A stretch of DNA of 64,000 bases from Triticum aestivum (lineage: Eukaryota; Streptophyta; Magnoliopsida; Poales; Poaceae). The notes under the pieces are model-generated. The model was not told where the DNA came from. It searched no databases and saw only the letters and a list, made by a program, of their open reading frames with translations. The first letter of the stretch is position 1, and the number at the start of each line of letters is the position of its first letter. Made by a program: the position numbers and the translations under genes. Location: positions 555,919,716 to 555,983,715 of the forward strand of contig NC_057802.1 in assembly GCF_018294505.1 (NCBI RefSeq), written 5' to 3'. Shown here in pieces: positions 46,056-56,639 of this stretch.

Positions 46056-47399
46056 TCCCATGGTTGTCAATGTGGGGCTCTCTGAACTGTCTAATCTCTG
46101 GGGCACGCATGGGCCATGTCCTCGGCAATGGGGCATGGAAGTTTCGATCACCATGGAGCCCACGCTCGAGTGAGGTATCTTTTAAAGTCATTTGTTTTTG
46201 CTCGTTTTCTTCTCGGTTATCTTCCCTTCTGTTCTTTGTCGTGCTTGTGGGCTTTCCGGGCTGTTATTTCATATGTGTGTGTGCTTCTTCTCAGTATGGT
46301 GTCTGCTCTTGCCCCATGCCATACGGTTGTGCCCATCGGGATCTACTGCACAGTTAGCTTCAGCTGTTGCCGTTAGCTGGGTACGCATAGGACGGCCAAG
46401 CAGTTGTTGTAATGTTCCGAAAAGGAGGTAGATAGAATTAGAAAAGGAGCAGAAATTGTTGCCATGACAGCCTTTTTTGCTCAGATGTCAAGGTTTTTGG
46501 AAGCAGCTCAATTTCAATCGAACTGATCATATCTTTGATCTACGGTCTAAGCTTTGAAATTAAATTCCGATTTGTGCACCAAAAGTCAAAAAATATCCTT
46601 GGATCAGTTTGACAAAGGTTTGACTTTGTGATGTGTGGTGGTCAGGTGCAGAGAAAGGAGTGCAGCCAACCAGTAGCTCCGATGCGTTGAACGGTTATGT
46701 GCATCGATGAGCTCCGCTCCACTCGACCCGTCGCCTGGCATCCTGACAGCTTACCTGGAAGCATGAAACAATCAAGCCTTGAAAGTTCTTCTGGATGTTC
46801 ATATTGCTATACAAAGCCGTCATGATATATGTAGTACTTAGGCTTGTTGGTTGATGCATAATGAGATTCTGTAAACATGAAAACTTGAGGTTTTATGGTG
46901 TAGGTGTATCGGCTGTTCTTATTTACTCGTTCTTGTCGCGGACAATGTAATTATAAGCGTGTTAGCCCACCATGCGTTACCTTTTCGACACTTTGTAAAT
47001 TGTCAAGGACAGCGCGCCGCCCGATGATTTGCCCTGTGCCTAATGGCCGGCTACATCCCCCATTCGGCCTACATTGTGAGCTTCCTAGTTTTGTATTGGA
47101 GATGCACCACCGTATGGTCGAGAAGAGATTTGTTAAGTACGATCATGTGTTCCGGCTAAGTACGTTTAGTTGGGTGGCTAGGCATTGTGTCCGGAGTGAC
47201 AGCCACGCCCTTCCTATGGCGGTGGGGCACGGCGTTCATAGATCCCACCTTGTTAACCCGCTCAGAGGCCAGATGCTGATGGGCCCTGTGCGGAGCCGGT
47301 GTATTGTCCATGTAGGTACCGGCAAGGGGCCGCTAGAAAGGACAGAAGGCCCATCGCCTACGCTAGGATTAGGCTCGATTTTACTGTCCTAAAATATGT
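46056..47399. other. unclassified sequence, no supported gene
   Basis: 46060-46430 contains short open frames in several phases without a recognised motif. 46440-46900 is low-GC and looks like a gene 3' flank. 46904-47392 has an open frame of 162 codons with no motif. I cannot assign any of it. Confidence 0.35.
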
Positions 47400-48488
47400 C
47401 CTAGGGTACTTCCGAAAAAGCCAAACGATTCATTTCATCAGGTCGCACGTGCTTTGTTTGATCGAGGCAGATCCAACGGCCCATTTTCTTTTACGGCTAC
47501 AGCTGGATGGGGTTACGTGGCCCACTCCCCACCACACATACATTATTTGTTTTGATTTCTTTTTCCTCTATCACATCCACTCTCCTCCACTGCCCCTTGC
47601 CTTCCTTTCTCCCGCAGAGAAAGTGTCGCGAGCTACTGGTCCTGCATGGGGCGGCGAGGTATGCTACAAGGGCTGCTGGGGCGTTGCAGAATAGCCACCT
47701 CACGGCGGAGCCTCCGCTTTTCGTCCACTGTTTCCGCTCACACACGTTGCCAGCTCAATAAACACGACGATGCAGTCGTCGCCAAGGATGTGCCCACACC
47801 ACCTTCGCTTATGGGAGTGTTGTAACCCCGGAAGTGAGATGCTACAACCGGTCGCGAGAGATGGTACATCTGGTGGTGAGGGATGGTACAACCGACAAAC
47901 TTTTTGCTGGAACCAACTACTGGACTTTGTTGCTGAAACTTGTTTGCTGGAGCCGGCATTATTTTTTGCTGGAACCGGCTAATTGTTCATTTCAACAGAC
48001 TACTAGAGTTTTGTTTGCTGATTTGTTTTGCTGGAAGCGGTGTTAATTTTGCTGGAACCGGCTAAGTTTTTTGCTTCGGCTGACTTTTTTTTTGGATTCT
48101 TAGTTGCTTAGATCTTTTTGTTGGAAAGCGGTGGTGCAAGTCGAGGACGAAGGAGAGCCGGAGGCAGCGAGGCTGTGCTTAGATGGGCGCCCGAGTTGCT
48201 GGAATCGGCTTGGCCACAGGCTGCAACCGGCTAGTACGACCACGGAGACGGTGAGGGGCCCCGAACTCCTATTAAGTGTGATGATGGTGGACGTGGAGGA
48301 CGCCAGGGGCGGTGACCACGCGGTGCGTGGGGCAAGCGTAAGTTATGCGGGTGTGAATCATGAGTCGTTTTGGGGGCAAGAAGAACGAGTCAACGGTTGT
48401 GGGCTGCCAAATGGGACGCTTGCGCGGCAGTGACATACGGATATTTGGGTCGGTCGACCAGCGCCGGGCACTGCCCAAAGAAAAGAGT
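47400..48488. repeat. second element with GCTACAACC / GCTGGAACCGGC motifs
   Basis: GCTACAACCGG, GCTGGAACCGGC and related motifs recur from 47640 to 48230, as in the element at 1150-2325. Both have a pyrimidine-rich stretch before the motif block (47560-47620; 1140-1200). No ends or TSD were defined. Confidence 0.45.
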
Positions 48489-48501
48489 GTTGCAAATTCA
48501 T

Positions 48502-49987
48502 TTTTTTTCGATAAAGGGTGAACTTTATTGATTCAAAGTGAAGCATCAAGTGGATACAAACACATTGAGTACACACCCGGCCTCTGCATAATTAGGATGC
48601 ACACAGCCAACAGCAACACATACAAACAAGCTGGTAAATAGCAAAGTCATATAAGACCAAAGCAATGCCTAAGCGAGAAAAAAGAAAATACCCCAATGCA
48701 ACTAAATCCTCGATCGACAAACTACAACTATGACCATATCCACACCAACCATATCATGACATCACAAGGACAACAAGGTTCTTCAACGGCAATGCCTTCA
48801 GGAAGGGAGCGACGTTCAAGCGCCGTCATCACCGGATCCAACCACTGAAGGTCAGATTTTAGATTTTCACTCTAAAGAACCATATGAGCATATCCGAGCA
48901 ATGCCTTCAACAAGGTAACGATGCAAAAAACATCGCCATTGCCAGGTATAACAAACTTGGCAAACCTAGATTTTCACCCCGGAGCTCGTCGAAGTCAATC
49001 ATGTGTTGTCGCCGCCACATTTCCACGATCCCGGCAACTACATGCGAGGGGCTAGAACCGACCGTCGCCGTTGCACAACCATACCTCTGCGTCAAGCCGT
49101 CGTCTGTAGATTGTTTCTCGCAGCCGAAGAAAACCACTGAATCTGGAGAGAGAAACCCTCACAAAGATCTTTCGATGGCCACCACAATCCGCAGTAGGGT
49201 GCCGGAGATGGCGAAGTCAGATCCAACAAATCAACCAGTCCGAGCAACCATTGGCGCAGACACGGCCACCGCAACACAACCATGGAGACCGCCGGCGGCG
49301 CCAAAAGCCCTAGCCACAAGTGCCGCTCCAGTCCGTGCCCACATAAAGCTGGTGTTGGCCGCGGCGCGAGCCACACATGGGCAGCGAGATCCAGTCGCGG
49401 AGGGGAAGACGAGGAGGAGGATGGGCTAGACCGGGGCCGTTCTTGATTTGGCCGGCTCTCCACGCCGCGAACTGCAGCAGTTTGGACGCCAGGAGGTCAA
49501 CCATGCCGATCCCGTGCACCACAATCACGGCCTACACGGGCCATGGAATGGCGACCGCGCAGCCACGGCTAGGCATGCCGCCAACGCCATCTGCAGAGCC
49601 CAGCGCCGCCCTGCTCAAGATCCGGGGAACGACATGCCAATCGAGCCCGTGAGGATCCAGATCGAGCCCACGCAGACGCCGACGACCACGCGCCCCATCA
49701 GGCACCACGCACGCCGAAGGCCACCTCCACCGGCCCAAGCAAGGACGCCGCCCTGCACCACATGCAGCCGCAGCCGCCGTGTCGCAACAGCCCTACGCGA
49801 AGCGCCCCGCCGCCACCGTCCCGGGAGCCTGCGCAGGCTTCGCCAGCTGACCACTCTGGTGGCGGCGACGCGAGGGGAGGGGAGGAAGGAGCCTGGGACG
49901 CCGGCGACGAGAGGTTTCCCCCGTGTCGCCAAGGGCGACGCGGGGGACGGGAATCTCGGATCGCGTCCAACTAATCTGCTTTCAGAC
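48502..49987 (-). mobile_element. LINE-type retroelement insertion
   Basis: The 13-bp TSD is GTTGCAAATTCAT (48489-48501) against GTTGCACATTCAT (49988-50000), one mismatch. The low-coordinate end begins with a T-run and TCGATAAAGGG, with CCCGGCCTCTGCATAATTAG near 48577, so it is minus oriented. The high-coordinate half is GC-rich with long frames on both strands but no RT or endonuclease motif. It is non-autonomous. Confidence 0.75.
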
Positions 49988-50332
49988 GTTGCACATTCAT
50001 GCTCTTGTGCACTTATAAAGCTATAAAAGAGTGAGTTAACTTGTACTTGTTCTTAAAAAATATGGCTACCTACCCTCATAAAAAAAAAGATTGCTGCCTA
50101 CCTATCTGCCACCGCCGGAAGAGAGGCAGCCGGCAGCTAGGGTTATTTTCCTCCCGCTGGCGACGATTTAATCCCCACCCTGCCCCTCCCCCATCCCCAC
50201 CCCCTCGTACTCATCAAGCTTCTGCTCTTCCCCTCCCTCCCTCCGCAGGCCGTTGCATCCTGGAAGTCCTGCCCTTCCTTTGTCTACGTCGTCTGCGAAT
50301 CGCAGTAGATTGATTTCTGACAAACACTGAAT

Positions 50333-50883
50333 ATGGAATTCCGGCTTAATGGTGCAACAATGGAGCTGACACATAAAGAGGTGCCTGACACAAAGGTTCT
50401 TCAACACATTTCACAGATTCTCAATGATCATGGTTTTTTCCCCACCGGAGGAGTCATCCGCATTGGAAACCTTCCCCTTACGAATGGTGGCCAGTGCCCA
50501 ATGGTGAGAAGATTGTCGAAACTAAGGCAACTGCAGAAACGCCTAATGCAGATAAAAAGCCTTTCAGAAATAGACTATGCAGACGTTGGGAGTGTGAATG
50601 CACATGGAATAGTTACTTTCCATATTGGAGATCAGTGTTAGCATTGCGGTCTCCCATTAAAGTGTATCCAGCCCATGCACAAACTGATGAATTGCCTCCG
50701 CCTAAATTTGATCGAATACAGGACTCGGTGAGTAAGTTTGGCAAACTATCTACTACTTCGGTCCCAAAAGGTAATGCCTGTTTGCTGGCAAGAGAAATTC
50801 CACAAGTCACAAATATGCATCGATCCAGAAGGCTATTTGGTACTGTTGCATTGACGATGTTGAAAGTATTAAAGAATGCATGA
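50333..50883 (+). CDS. hypothetical gene start, two overlapping open frames
   Basis: A promoter-like TTATAAAGCTATAAAAG (50010-50026) and a pyrimidine-rich leader (TAGGGTTATTTTCCTCC near 50139) precede an ATG at 50333. The first frame encodes 102 residues (MEFRLNGATMELTHKEVPD; stop at 50639-50641). A second frame, 50494-50883, overlaps it and reads KKPFRNRLCRRWECECTWN and later MHRSRRLFGTVALTMLKVL. If one gene, a frameshift or splice near 50490-50500 would join them. I do not recognise either. Base composition fits a host gene or gene copy better than the nearby transposons. Function unknown. Confidence 0.35.
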
Positions 50884-51377
50884 GAAGAAATGTGGCCGTA
50901 CATTTAGCCTCAACTTTTATTGAGTGCAAGTTTTCGTCCATCTATACATGACGTGACAAACATTTCCTTGTTATAACTAGCCTATACCCGTGCGGTGGCA
51001 TGCCGCGCATTTCTTATAATTATGGTATAGATTAATAGCATGTGAATATTATTATGTGTTTCTTTCATTAATTTATTAGTTTTTGTAAGTTTGTTATTCC
51101 GAGTTTTAATTCAGTAGGATGATCGAATGATTCTAATAGCGTGTTGTTTGTGGGATTTCATTTATTTTATAAACTAGGACAAATAAATTACCTGAAAAAA
51201 TGGCAACATTATCTAGAAGTATATAAGATAGCATAGGTGTTGTACAGACAAACTGAAATTAGTGGAAATTCATACACTCGGTATGGTTGACCCATAGCAG
51301 TAATTTTGCATTTCTTAAATCAATCTTCATCATCTGATGAGGTCATTATGCTGTCAATTGTGTTTTCATGTTTGCAG

Positions 51378-52888
51378 GAGTGCTGGTTGCTTGGTCCACA
51401 GTTTCTTCCATTTATATTTCTACAGAATATGCTTTTCATCGAGCGTAGTCTTGTTCTAGTTCTCATTCTGGCTGTTCTATCTTCTATGTATAAGGAGTGA
51501 ATAGCATAAAACTACCACTTTTCGTCCTATTGTTCCAAAAAACTGCCGGAAATTTGTTTGTGACTAATACCTACCACTGTTGGCGTCGGCTGTCTCAAAA
51601 AACCCAAATCACCATGTGATTCAAAATTGATCTGGATTATGACAAGTCGGGCCCGCTCCTAAACAAACCGTTTGTTTGACTGTTTAGTTTGACCGTTAAC
51701 TTACATGTAGGGCCCACATGTCAGCGACATGTCCTAAGAAAATAAAAAAAGTTGACCGCCCGCTTCTTTCCACGGGCTCCCTCGATGGGTTCTCCCGAGC
51801 AGAGCTCGAGGGCGCTTCCCCGTCGGCCTCGCGTCGTGCGCCGACCTCGTCGGTTTTCTCCGGTGATGCCGCCCCGCCGCCGCCCCGGAGCACCTCACCC
51901 ACCTCGCTGCCGTCCTGTTGCACGGAGGAGCCGCTGCCATGGATGCGGATCTGGAGCTCCGCCGCCGCCCCGAAGCACCTCCCAGTCCTCGCCGCCGTCC
52001 TGTTGCACCAGGACCTCACGGGCGCGGAGGCAGCCGGCGAGCAGCCGACTACCCATGCCTGCTCCCTCCTCCCCATAGTTCGCCTCCTATGGCGCGTGCG
52101 CCGCCCGGCCCCATCTCCGGCGGAGCTCGGCCAACTCCCTCCCCTCCTGCTGGCCTCCTTGCCCTCGAGCTCTGCCGCGTGCAACAGGGCAGCAACGACA
52201 TCCTCGAGCTCCGGCGCGTGCAGCAGAGCAGCAGGGATGGCGCCGCTGAAGGCCGGCCAACGCCCGCATCATCTCCGGCCCAAGCTCCTGGGCGCGGCAG
52301 CCCGAGTTCCTGGGCATGGCGGCCCGAACGCGGAGAGAGGCGGCCGCTTCTCCAGCGGCTCGCGTCTGCGCTCGCCTGAGCACGCGCGGTCGGGCAAGGG
52401 GAGCGGCTGGAGGGAGCCCTTCGCCGGTCCTGCAACTTGGCCGGGCACGAGGAGCGGCCGGAGGGAGTCCGGCGAGGTTGCTGCGTGAGGGCGTGAGCTG
52501 CAGGACGACCAGGGACCCGATTGCTTTCTTCAAAAAATACAGGGACCCGATTGCTTTTTTATTTTTTGGCAGGGACTTGATTGGTTTTATGCCACATAAC
52601 GGTCAACAAACGGTCAAACGATTAGAGCTCTTACGTGCGGGCCCGACATGTCAGAATCATAATCAATTGTAAAACATACGGTCATTTGGGTTTTTTGAAA
52701 CAACCGACTCCAATTCTGGTAGTTATCAGTCACAAACAAAAATGTGGTAGTTTTTTGAAACAATAGGACGAAAAGTGGTAGTTTTATGCTATTTACTCAT
52801 GTATAAGAGATGTTCTTCACTTCTGTTGGTGATGGAATATCAGGGTGAAAACAAAGACCTGGAGGTCGAGACATCCAGTGCTAATTAG
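51378..52888 (+). pseudogene. possible last exon of unknown gene, split by a Pack-MULE
   Basis: After a splice acceptor (CATGTTTGCAG, to 51377) a plus frame reads ECWLLGPQFLPFIFLQNML and a hydrophobic stretch, reaching ATG TAT AAG at 51486-51494. The MULE inserted there with a 9-bp duplication. Beyond the second copy, 52808 continues in frame (RCSSLLLVMEYQGENKDLE) to a TAG at 52886-52888. Sixty-five codons are thus open across the empty site. It may belong to the gene beginning at 50333; no family was recognised, and chance openness cannot be excluded. Confidence 0.3.
51495..52798 (+). mobile_element. Pack-MULE (non-autonomous Mutator-like element)
   Basis: The 9-bp TSD is ATGTATAAG at 51486-51494 and 52799-52807. 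Long terminal inverted repeats, GAGTGAATAGCATAAAACTA at the left and the inverse of TAGTTTTATGCTATTTACTC at the right, extend over 100 bp with few mismatches. The interior (51750-52490) is very GC-rich, with a 256-codon plus frame (51718-52488) and other open frames. This is typical of captured gene fragments; no parent gene was recognised. No MuDR transposase is encoded. Confidence 0.92.
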
Positions 52889-53559
52889 GAGTTGCTCGTT
52901 TTTTCCATGTATTGAAAGCGCTCGTCCAGAATATGGTTGGGAATAAGATTGGTATCTGGAACATACTTATTTCTCAACCTAACCATGTCATGGTCAGAGA
53001 AGCTAAAACAAGTTTAAAACCACTTGCAACTTGAAGTTGAAAGGCTCCTCTTATTACTCAAAATGGCAGGAGGAAGGGGTTCAATTTGGCTTAGTGAGCT
53101 CGTGAACAGCATTAGCCAAATGGGTGACATTCTGATGGCAAAAGCTTAAAAATCCGTCTAATGAAGCAAAAATAACTTGACCAGGCATTAACTTACAGAA
53201 CTTATATATGGTCAGGTTTGGAGTTGACGGCGGTCAAGCTAACAAATCTCAGACCATGAGAACACCTGAGAGGGTCAAGTTTGCTAACCTATTGGACATT
53301 TTAGTGGTCCTTCCCTGCAGAAGATAGAAGAGGAACACATAAAGTCGAGTAAGTCGAGTACCATGGAGAGGACACATTTTGATTAGCTTAAATATTTCTA
53401 GAAACCTGATAACAATAAACAACCGAAAGGAAAAAAAGAGAAATGATTTCACAAGAAGCGAGATAAAGATAGCGATCCATAGTGATACTGTCAATATAGA
53501 AGAACCTCTACACCTGCATATTTCCACAAAACACGTGATACTATATTGAGTAGTCTGCC
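52889..53559. other. intergenic, nothing recognised
   Basis: Low-GC sequence with short open frames only. It may be 3' flank of the split gene relic. Confidence 0.4.
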
Positions 53560-54189
53560 ACATTAGTTAGAGCATCTCTGGCAGATCCTGTAAAAGGGAC
53601 CATCCGGCAAAATAACCACCGATTTACGGGACGAGGGCGCTTTTTTTTGTCCCAAATAGATCCCGTAAAATTGTCCATTCTGTAATTTTTTTGCGGGAAC
53701 CTGCATATTTCTGGCCGTTTCCTCTATCTACGAGATCTGGGGACCGGCGTTCGCTTTCACGAACTTTTTTGCGGAGGACGTATATGAGTCGAGATGAGGC
53801 GAGAGAGGAGACCGGCATTCGCTTTCACAAACTTTTAATCTGGCTCGGCACGTATATGAGTCGGAACGTAGAAGTAGACGTACACTTCTATTTCAATTCG
53901 TCTCGGCACGGTATTTCTTTTCGTACACCTCATCTCTGGATTTCTACCGCCGAGTCAAATATTTTCCTTCTCCTACAGTAAATCTCTCTGTGCATGTGTC
54001 TAAATAGATTATTACTACAAATTAATGTCAACACATAAGCATAGAACCAAACAAGAATGTTCTCCATGCCAGATTATGTTTCTAGTCTCTTGTACAAGAC
54101 TTGCAAATTGGGTCACAGCAAAAAACCACCACAAAACTTAATCAAATCGACACGTAGATAATAGGCGGTGCTCGAGCGACGTCCTGGCA
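53560..54189 (-). promoter_or_regulatory. orphan F-box promoter module
   Basis: CGTATATGAGTCGGAACGTA at 53851-53870 and GAAGTAGACG plus CTTCTATTTCAATTCG (to 53900) match the upstream modules of the other F-box copies. GGGTCACAGCAAAAAACCAC near 54112 matches GTGTCACAGCAGGAAACCAC near 21189. No F-box coding sequence lies at the expected place to the left; instead 53569-53690 begins AGAGCATCTCTGGCAGATCC, like one end of a Harbinger-type MITE. Confidence 0.5.
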
Positions 54190-55146
54190 ACTTCGTCTCA
54201 TCCTGGTGAACTGCTCATGCAAATCGACACTCTTTAATTATGAAGAACGTGTGCAGTCCAGATTTCCTCCATTATCCAATCTGAACTGCCGCCTGATAGA
54301 TTTGACAAACAATCAGAAGCACGATGTGGAGCAAACAAATAAGAAGTTTCTCTGTTGCAAGCCGTGTAGATCATGATTTTCCAGAGATGTTAGGATGCAA
54401 GTTATATATCATCCAGAGTTCTGAGCAGGAGGGACCCATGACTGAACTAATTGAACAGACGATTCATCTATTAGAAATTGAGGTGAGAAACACTTGAGGT
54501 TCAGAGTTAATTGAAACGGCAGTTCATATATCAGAAAGCCTTAGCAACGATCGTGTTAAACTAGGACTATCACCTTACTAGTATATCGCAGTTTCAGCAG
54601 GCAAGGGAAAATACAACACAAAAATGGAATGACAAACAGACATGAATCTCCGTATATAGCACGTAGTCCTCGGACGCTACAGAAATGCAACAGCAGTCTT
54701 GGGCTCTTCCATTCCAGGTCCACCCAAACAGCAAGATCTTCAGTTAGTTAGGCCACAGCTAGAGATTACAAACAAGAAAATAACCTTTATGTATTGTCGG
54801 AAACAGAAGTTGCTATAACGACAAATTATTCACAGACAAAGAAATAAAGTGTAGATATTAAATATTCATAATAGTTCACACGAAAGAATCTGAGTATCCA
54901 TGGTGAAGTACTAAGGTGTTACATCTGCACAGGCTACTAATATATTTATAACTACACAAACACAAGCAGGTACTATGTTGACTGTATAGCTAGCCGTATA
55001 AAGTCGGATAAATGCGCTCATTCAAGCACCTAGAGCCTATCAAAAAACTTTGTAAAGGTATATCCTTCATTGCCTCCCGTATTCAAGACGTAACTCTTGT
55101 ATCATCAGAAAGATGTACAATTGTGAGGCTCCAATATGCAAGACTT
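54190..55146 (-). other. 3' flank of the intact F-box gene
   Basis: It contains the landmarks shared with the orphan flanks (CATTATCCAATCTGAACTG, GTTAAACTAGGACTATCA, AACAAGAAAATAACC, GTATCCATGG). No LINE or CACTA interrupts it, so it shows the uninterrupted order. No other gene was seen. Confidence 0.6.
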
Positions 55147-56313
55147 TTAGTGTTCATCTGCCAATGACTCTGAGAACAAGGGAACGTATGAAAGATAAGG
55201 GAAGCTGGATTCCCGTCCAAGATCACATATCAAACGCAGCTCCTTAGAATCCATTTCGTAGGAAAATAGTTCCACCAGTGAACGCCAATACAATGTATAT
55301 TTGACAATTATGAACATGACATTATGTTCTGGGTGAGCTGAGATAACACAACAATGATCATCATGGCTTGAATACCTTGTTCCAAACAGTAGCATGTAGC
55401 TGACATTGAGCTTCAAGGTCCATTTTGCAGTACTAAAATCTTCTAAAACCCAGATTGATATTTCAGAATCATCACAATTTGTGTAATAAAGATGGCTGCG
55501 TGATACATAAACATCATAAGCACAACCGGGACAGTGTGGTTTAGGAGCACGAACAAAACTGCAATTTCCATCCACGTCGATGGTCGCAACCAAATCATTA
55601 TTGGAAGTTAAATACAGGATCCCGGTCAAAAATGCGCTACCTATAAAGTGGACTGTTTCAATTGGAAGGTCCCATGCGCGCTGGCGTTTCCAAACTCCAG
55701 CTTTGGAAGAGTAGATTCCCACCACTTTGATGCATCTTTGACTATGATCACCACTCTTATCCCCATCCCAGACATAGGTAGGTACGAACTCAAAAACATG
55801 GAAGTGTGATGAGACCACTGGATCGAACCCCAGGCGAGCTTTGTACAACTGGCTGGACCAATTTGTGGCAGGCACGACCACCCACTTCTCAGTGGCCGGA
55901 TTGCACACCACGTAATCCAGTATCTTGCGATCAGTGTCCTGCCAGCACTTACAGAGGAGGAGGCCATTGCAGCAGTCCAATATGCGGAGTTTCTCGCATC
56001 GGGGCAGGAACGAGAGGGAGGAGTTGATGGGAGGGTGCCAGTTCCCGGAGACGCTTTGGTAACGACGGGAAACCTTTTTTGTGTCCCATGTTTCAAAGAA
56101 GAAGCCGGCGAGGGTCGACTGAGAAAGCTTCTTGCGGTGGTCGGGGTGGGAGATGAGATCGCGCCAGCGCGTGGAGACGCACTTGCAGCAACGGGTGGAC
56201 TTGTAGGGCAAGCGCGAGAGGATCTCGACAAGAAGGTCGTCAGGGAGGTCGGACACTCGGCCGCGCGCCATCCTCCTCGTGTCCCTCTTCTTCTTTCTGG
56301 AGCCCCGCGCCAT
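55147..56313 (-). CDS. F-box protein, intact
   Basis: A single-exon frame of 388 residues, ATG at 56311-56313, stop at 55147-55149. Residues about 20-60 form the F-box (VSDLPDDLLVEILSRLPYKS, then CVSTRWRDLISHPDH), preceded by a basic N-terminus. The F-box-associated region has NGLLLCKCW (116-124), VVCNPATEKWVVVP (135-148), GFDPVVSSHFHVFEF (162-176), IYSSKAGVW (200-208) and ISIWVLEDFSTAKWTL (285-300). By family it is the substrate receptor of an SCF (SKP1-cullin-F-box) ubiquitin ligase; the substrate is unknown. It is the only F-box copy here that is complete and unbroken. The start is supported by alignment with the two paralogues. The upstream module and 3' flank are both in place. Confidence 0.9.
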   Translation of the reverse strand: MARGSRKKKRDTRRMARGRVSDLPDDLLVEILSRLPYKSTRCCKCVSTRWRDLISHPDHRKKLSQSTLAGFFFETWDTKKVSRRYQSVSGNWHPPINSSLSFLPRCEKLRILDCCNGLLLCKCWQDTDRKILDYVVCNPATEKWVVVPATNWSSQLYKARLGFDPVVSSHFHVFEFVPTYVWDGDKSGDHSQRCIKVVGIYSSKAGVWKRQRAWDLPIETVHFIGSAFLTGILYLTSNNDLVATIDVDGNCSFVRAPKPHCPGCAYDVYVSRSHLYYTNCDDSEISIWVLEDFSTAKWTLKLNVSYMLLFGTRYSSHDDHCCVISAHPEHNVMFIIVKYTLYWRSLVELFSYEMDSKELRLICDLGRESSFPYLSYVPLFSESLADEH

Positions 56314-56600
56314 CGCCGGCCAATCTGCAGATCGGCACGAAGGTTAGAGACTCATCCACGGTAATGAACTTGATGATGGGAGCGTGAGGGACGGGAGGAT
56401 CTACCAATTGCTAGCGAGCTGCGAAGCGAAGGACGGCCGGCCGCCGGCGAGGGTTTGTGCTCGCAGCAGTAGCGAGTTGGAGGCAGAAGTGGAGGCGCGG
56501 CGGCGCATGTGTCTGGGCTTTATCTGAGCCGTACACGCCTTGAAACGTAGAAGTCGAGGATACACGTACGAGCTTTTGTTTTTCGAAGCGGCATAGCAGT
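56314..56600 (-). promoter_or_regulatory. upstream module of the intact F-box gene
   Basis: GAGCCGTACACGCC and GAAACGTAGAAGTCGAGG at about 56525-56560 correspond to the conserved block of the other copies, about 210-260 bp upstream of the ATG. It is more diverged than the 1-kb and 21-kb copies. Confidence 0.45.
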
Positions 56601-56639
56601 CCCTTGAAAGTTCTCAAAAAAAAAAACAGTCCCTTTGAA

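Noticed and set aside
49448..50026. 192-codon GC-rich frame
   Set aside because: It lies in the leader-like half of a LINE-type insertion, overlaps other frames on both strands and crosses the TSD.
51718..52488. 256-codon frame in the Pack-MULE as a gene
   Set aside because: The region is GC-rich with several equally long frames and no domain; it is kept only as captured cargo.
53569..53690. Harbinger-type MITE (AGAGCATCTCTGGCAGATCC at one end)
   Set aside because: Only one terminus was found; no inverted partner and no TTA duplication could be paired.
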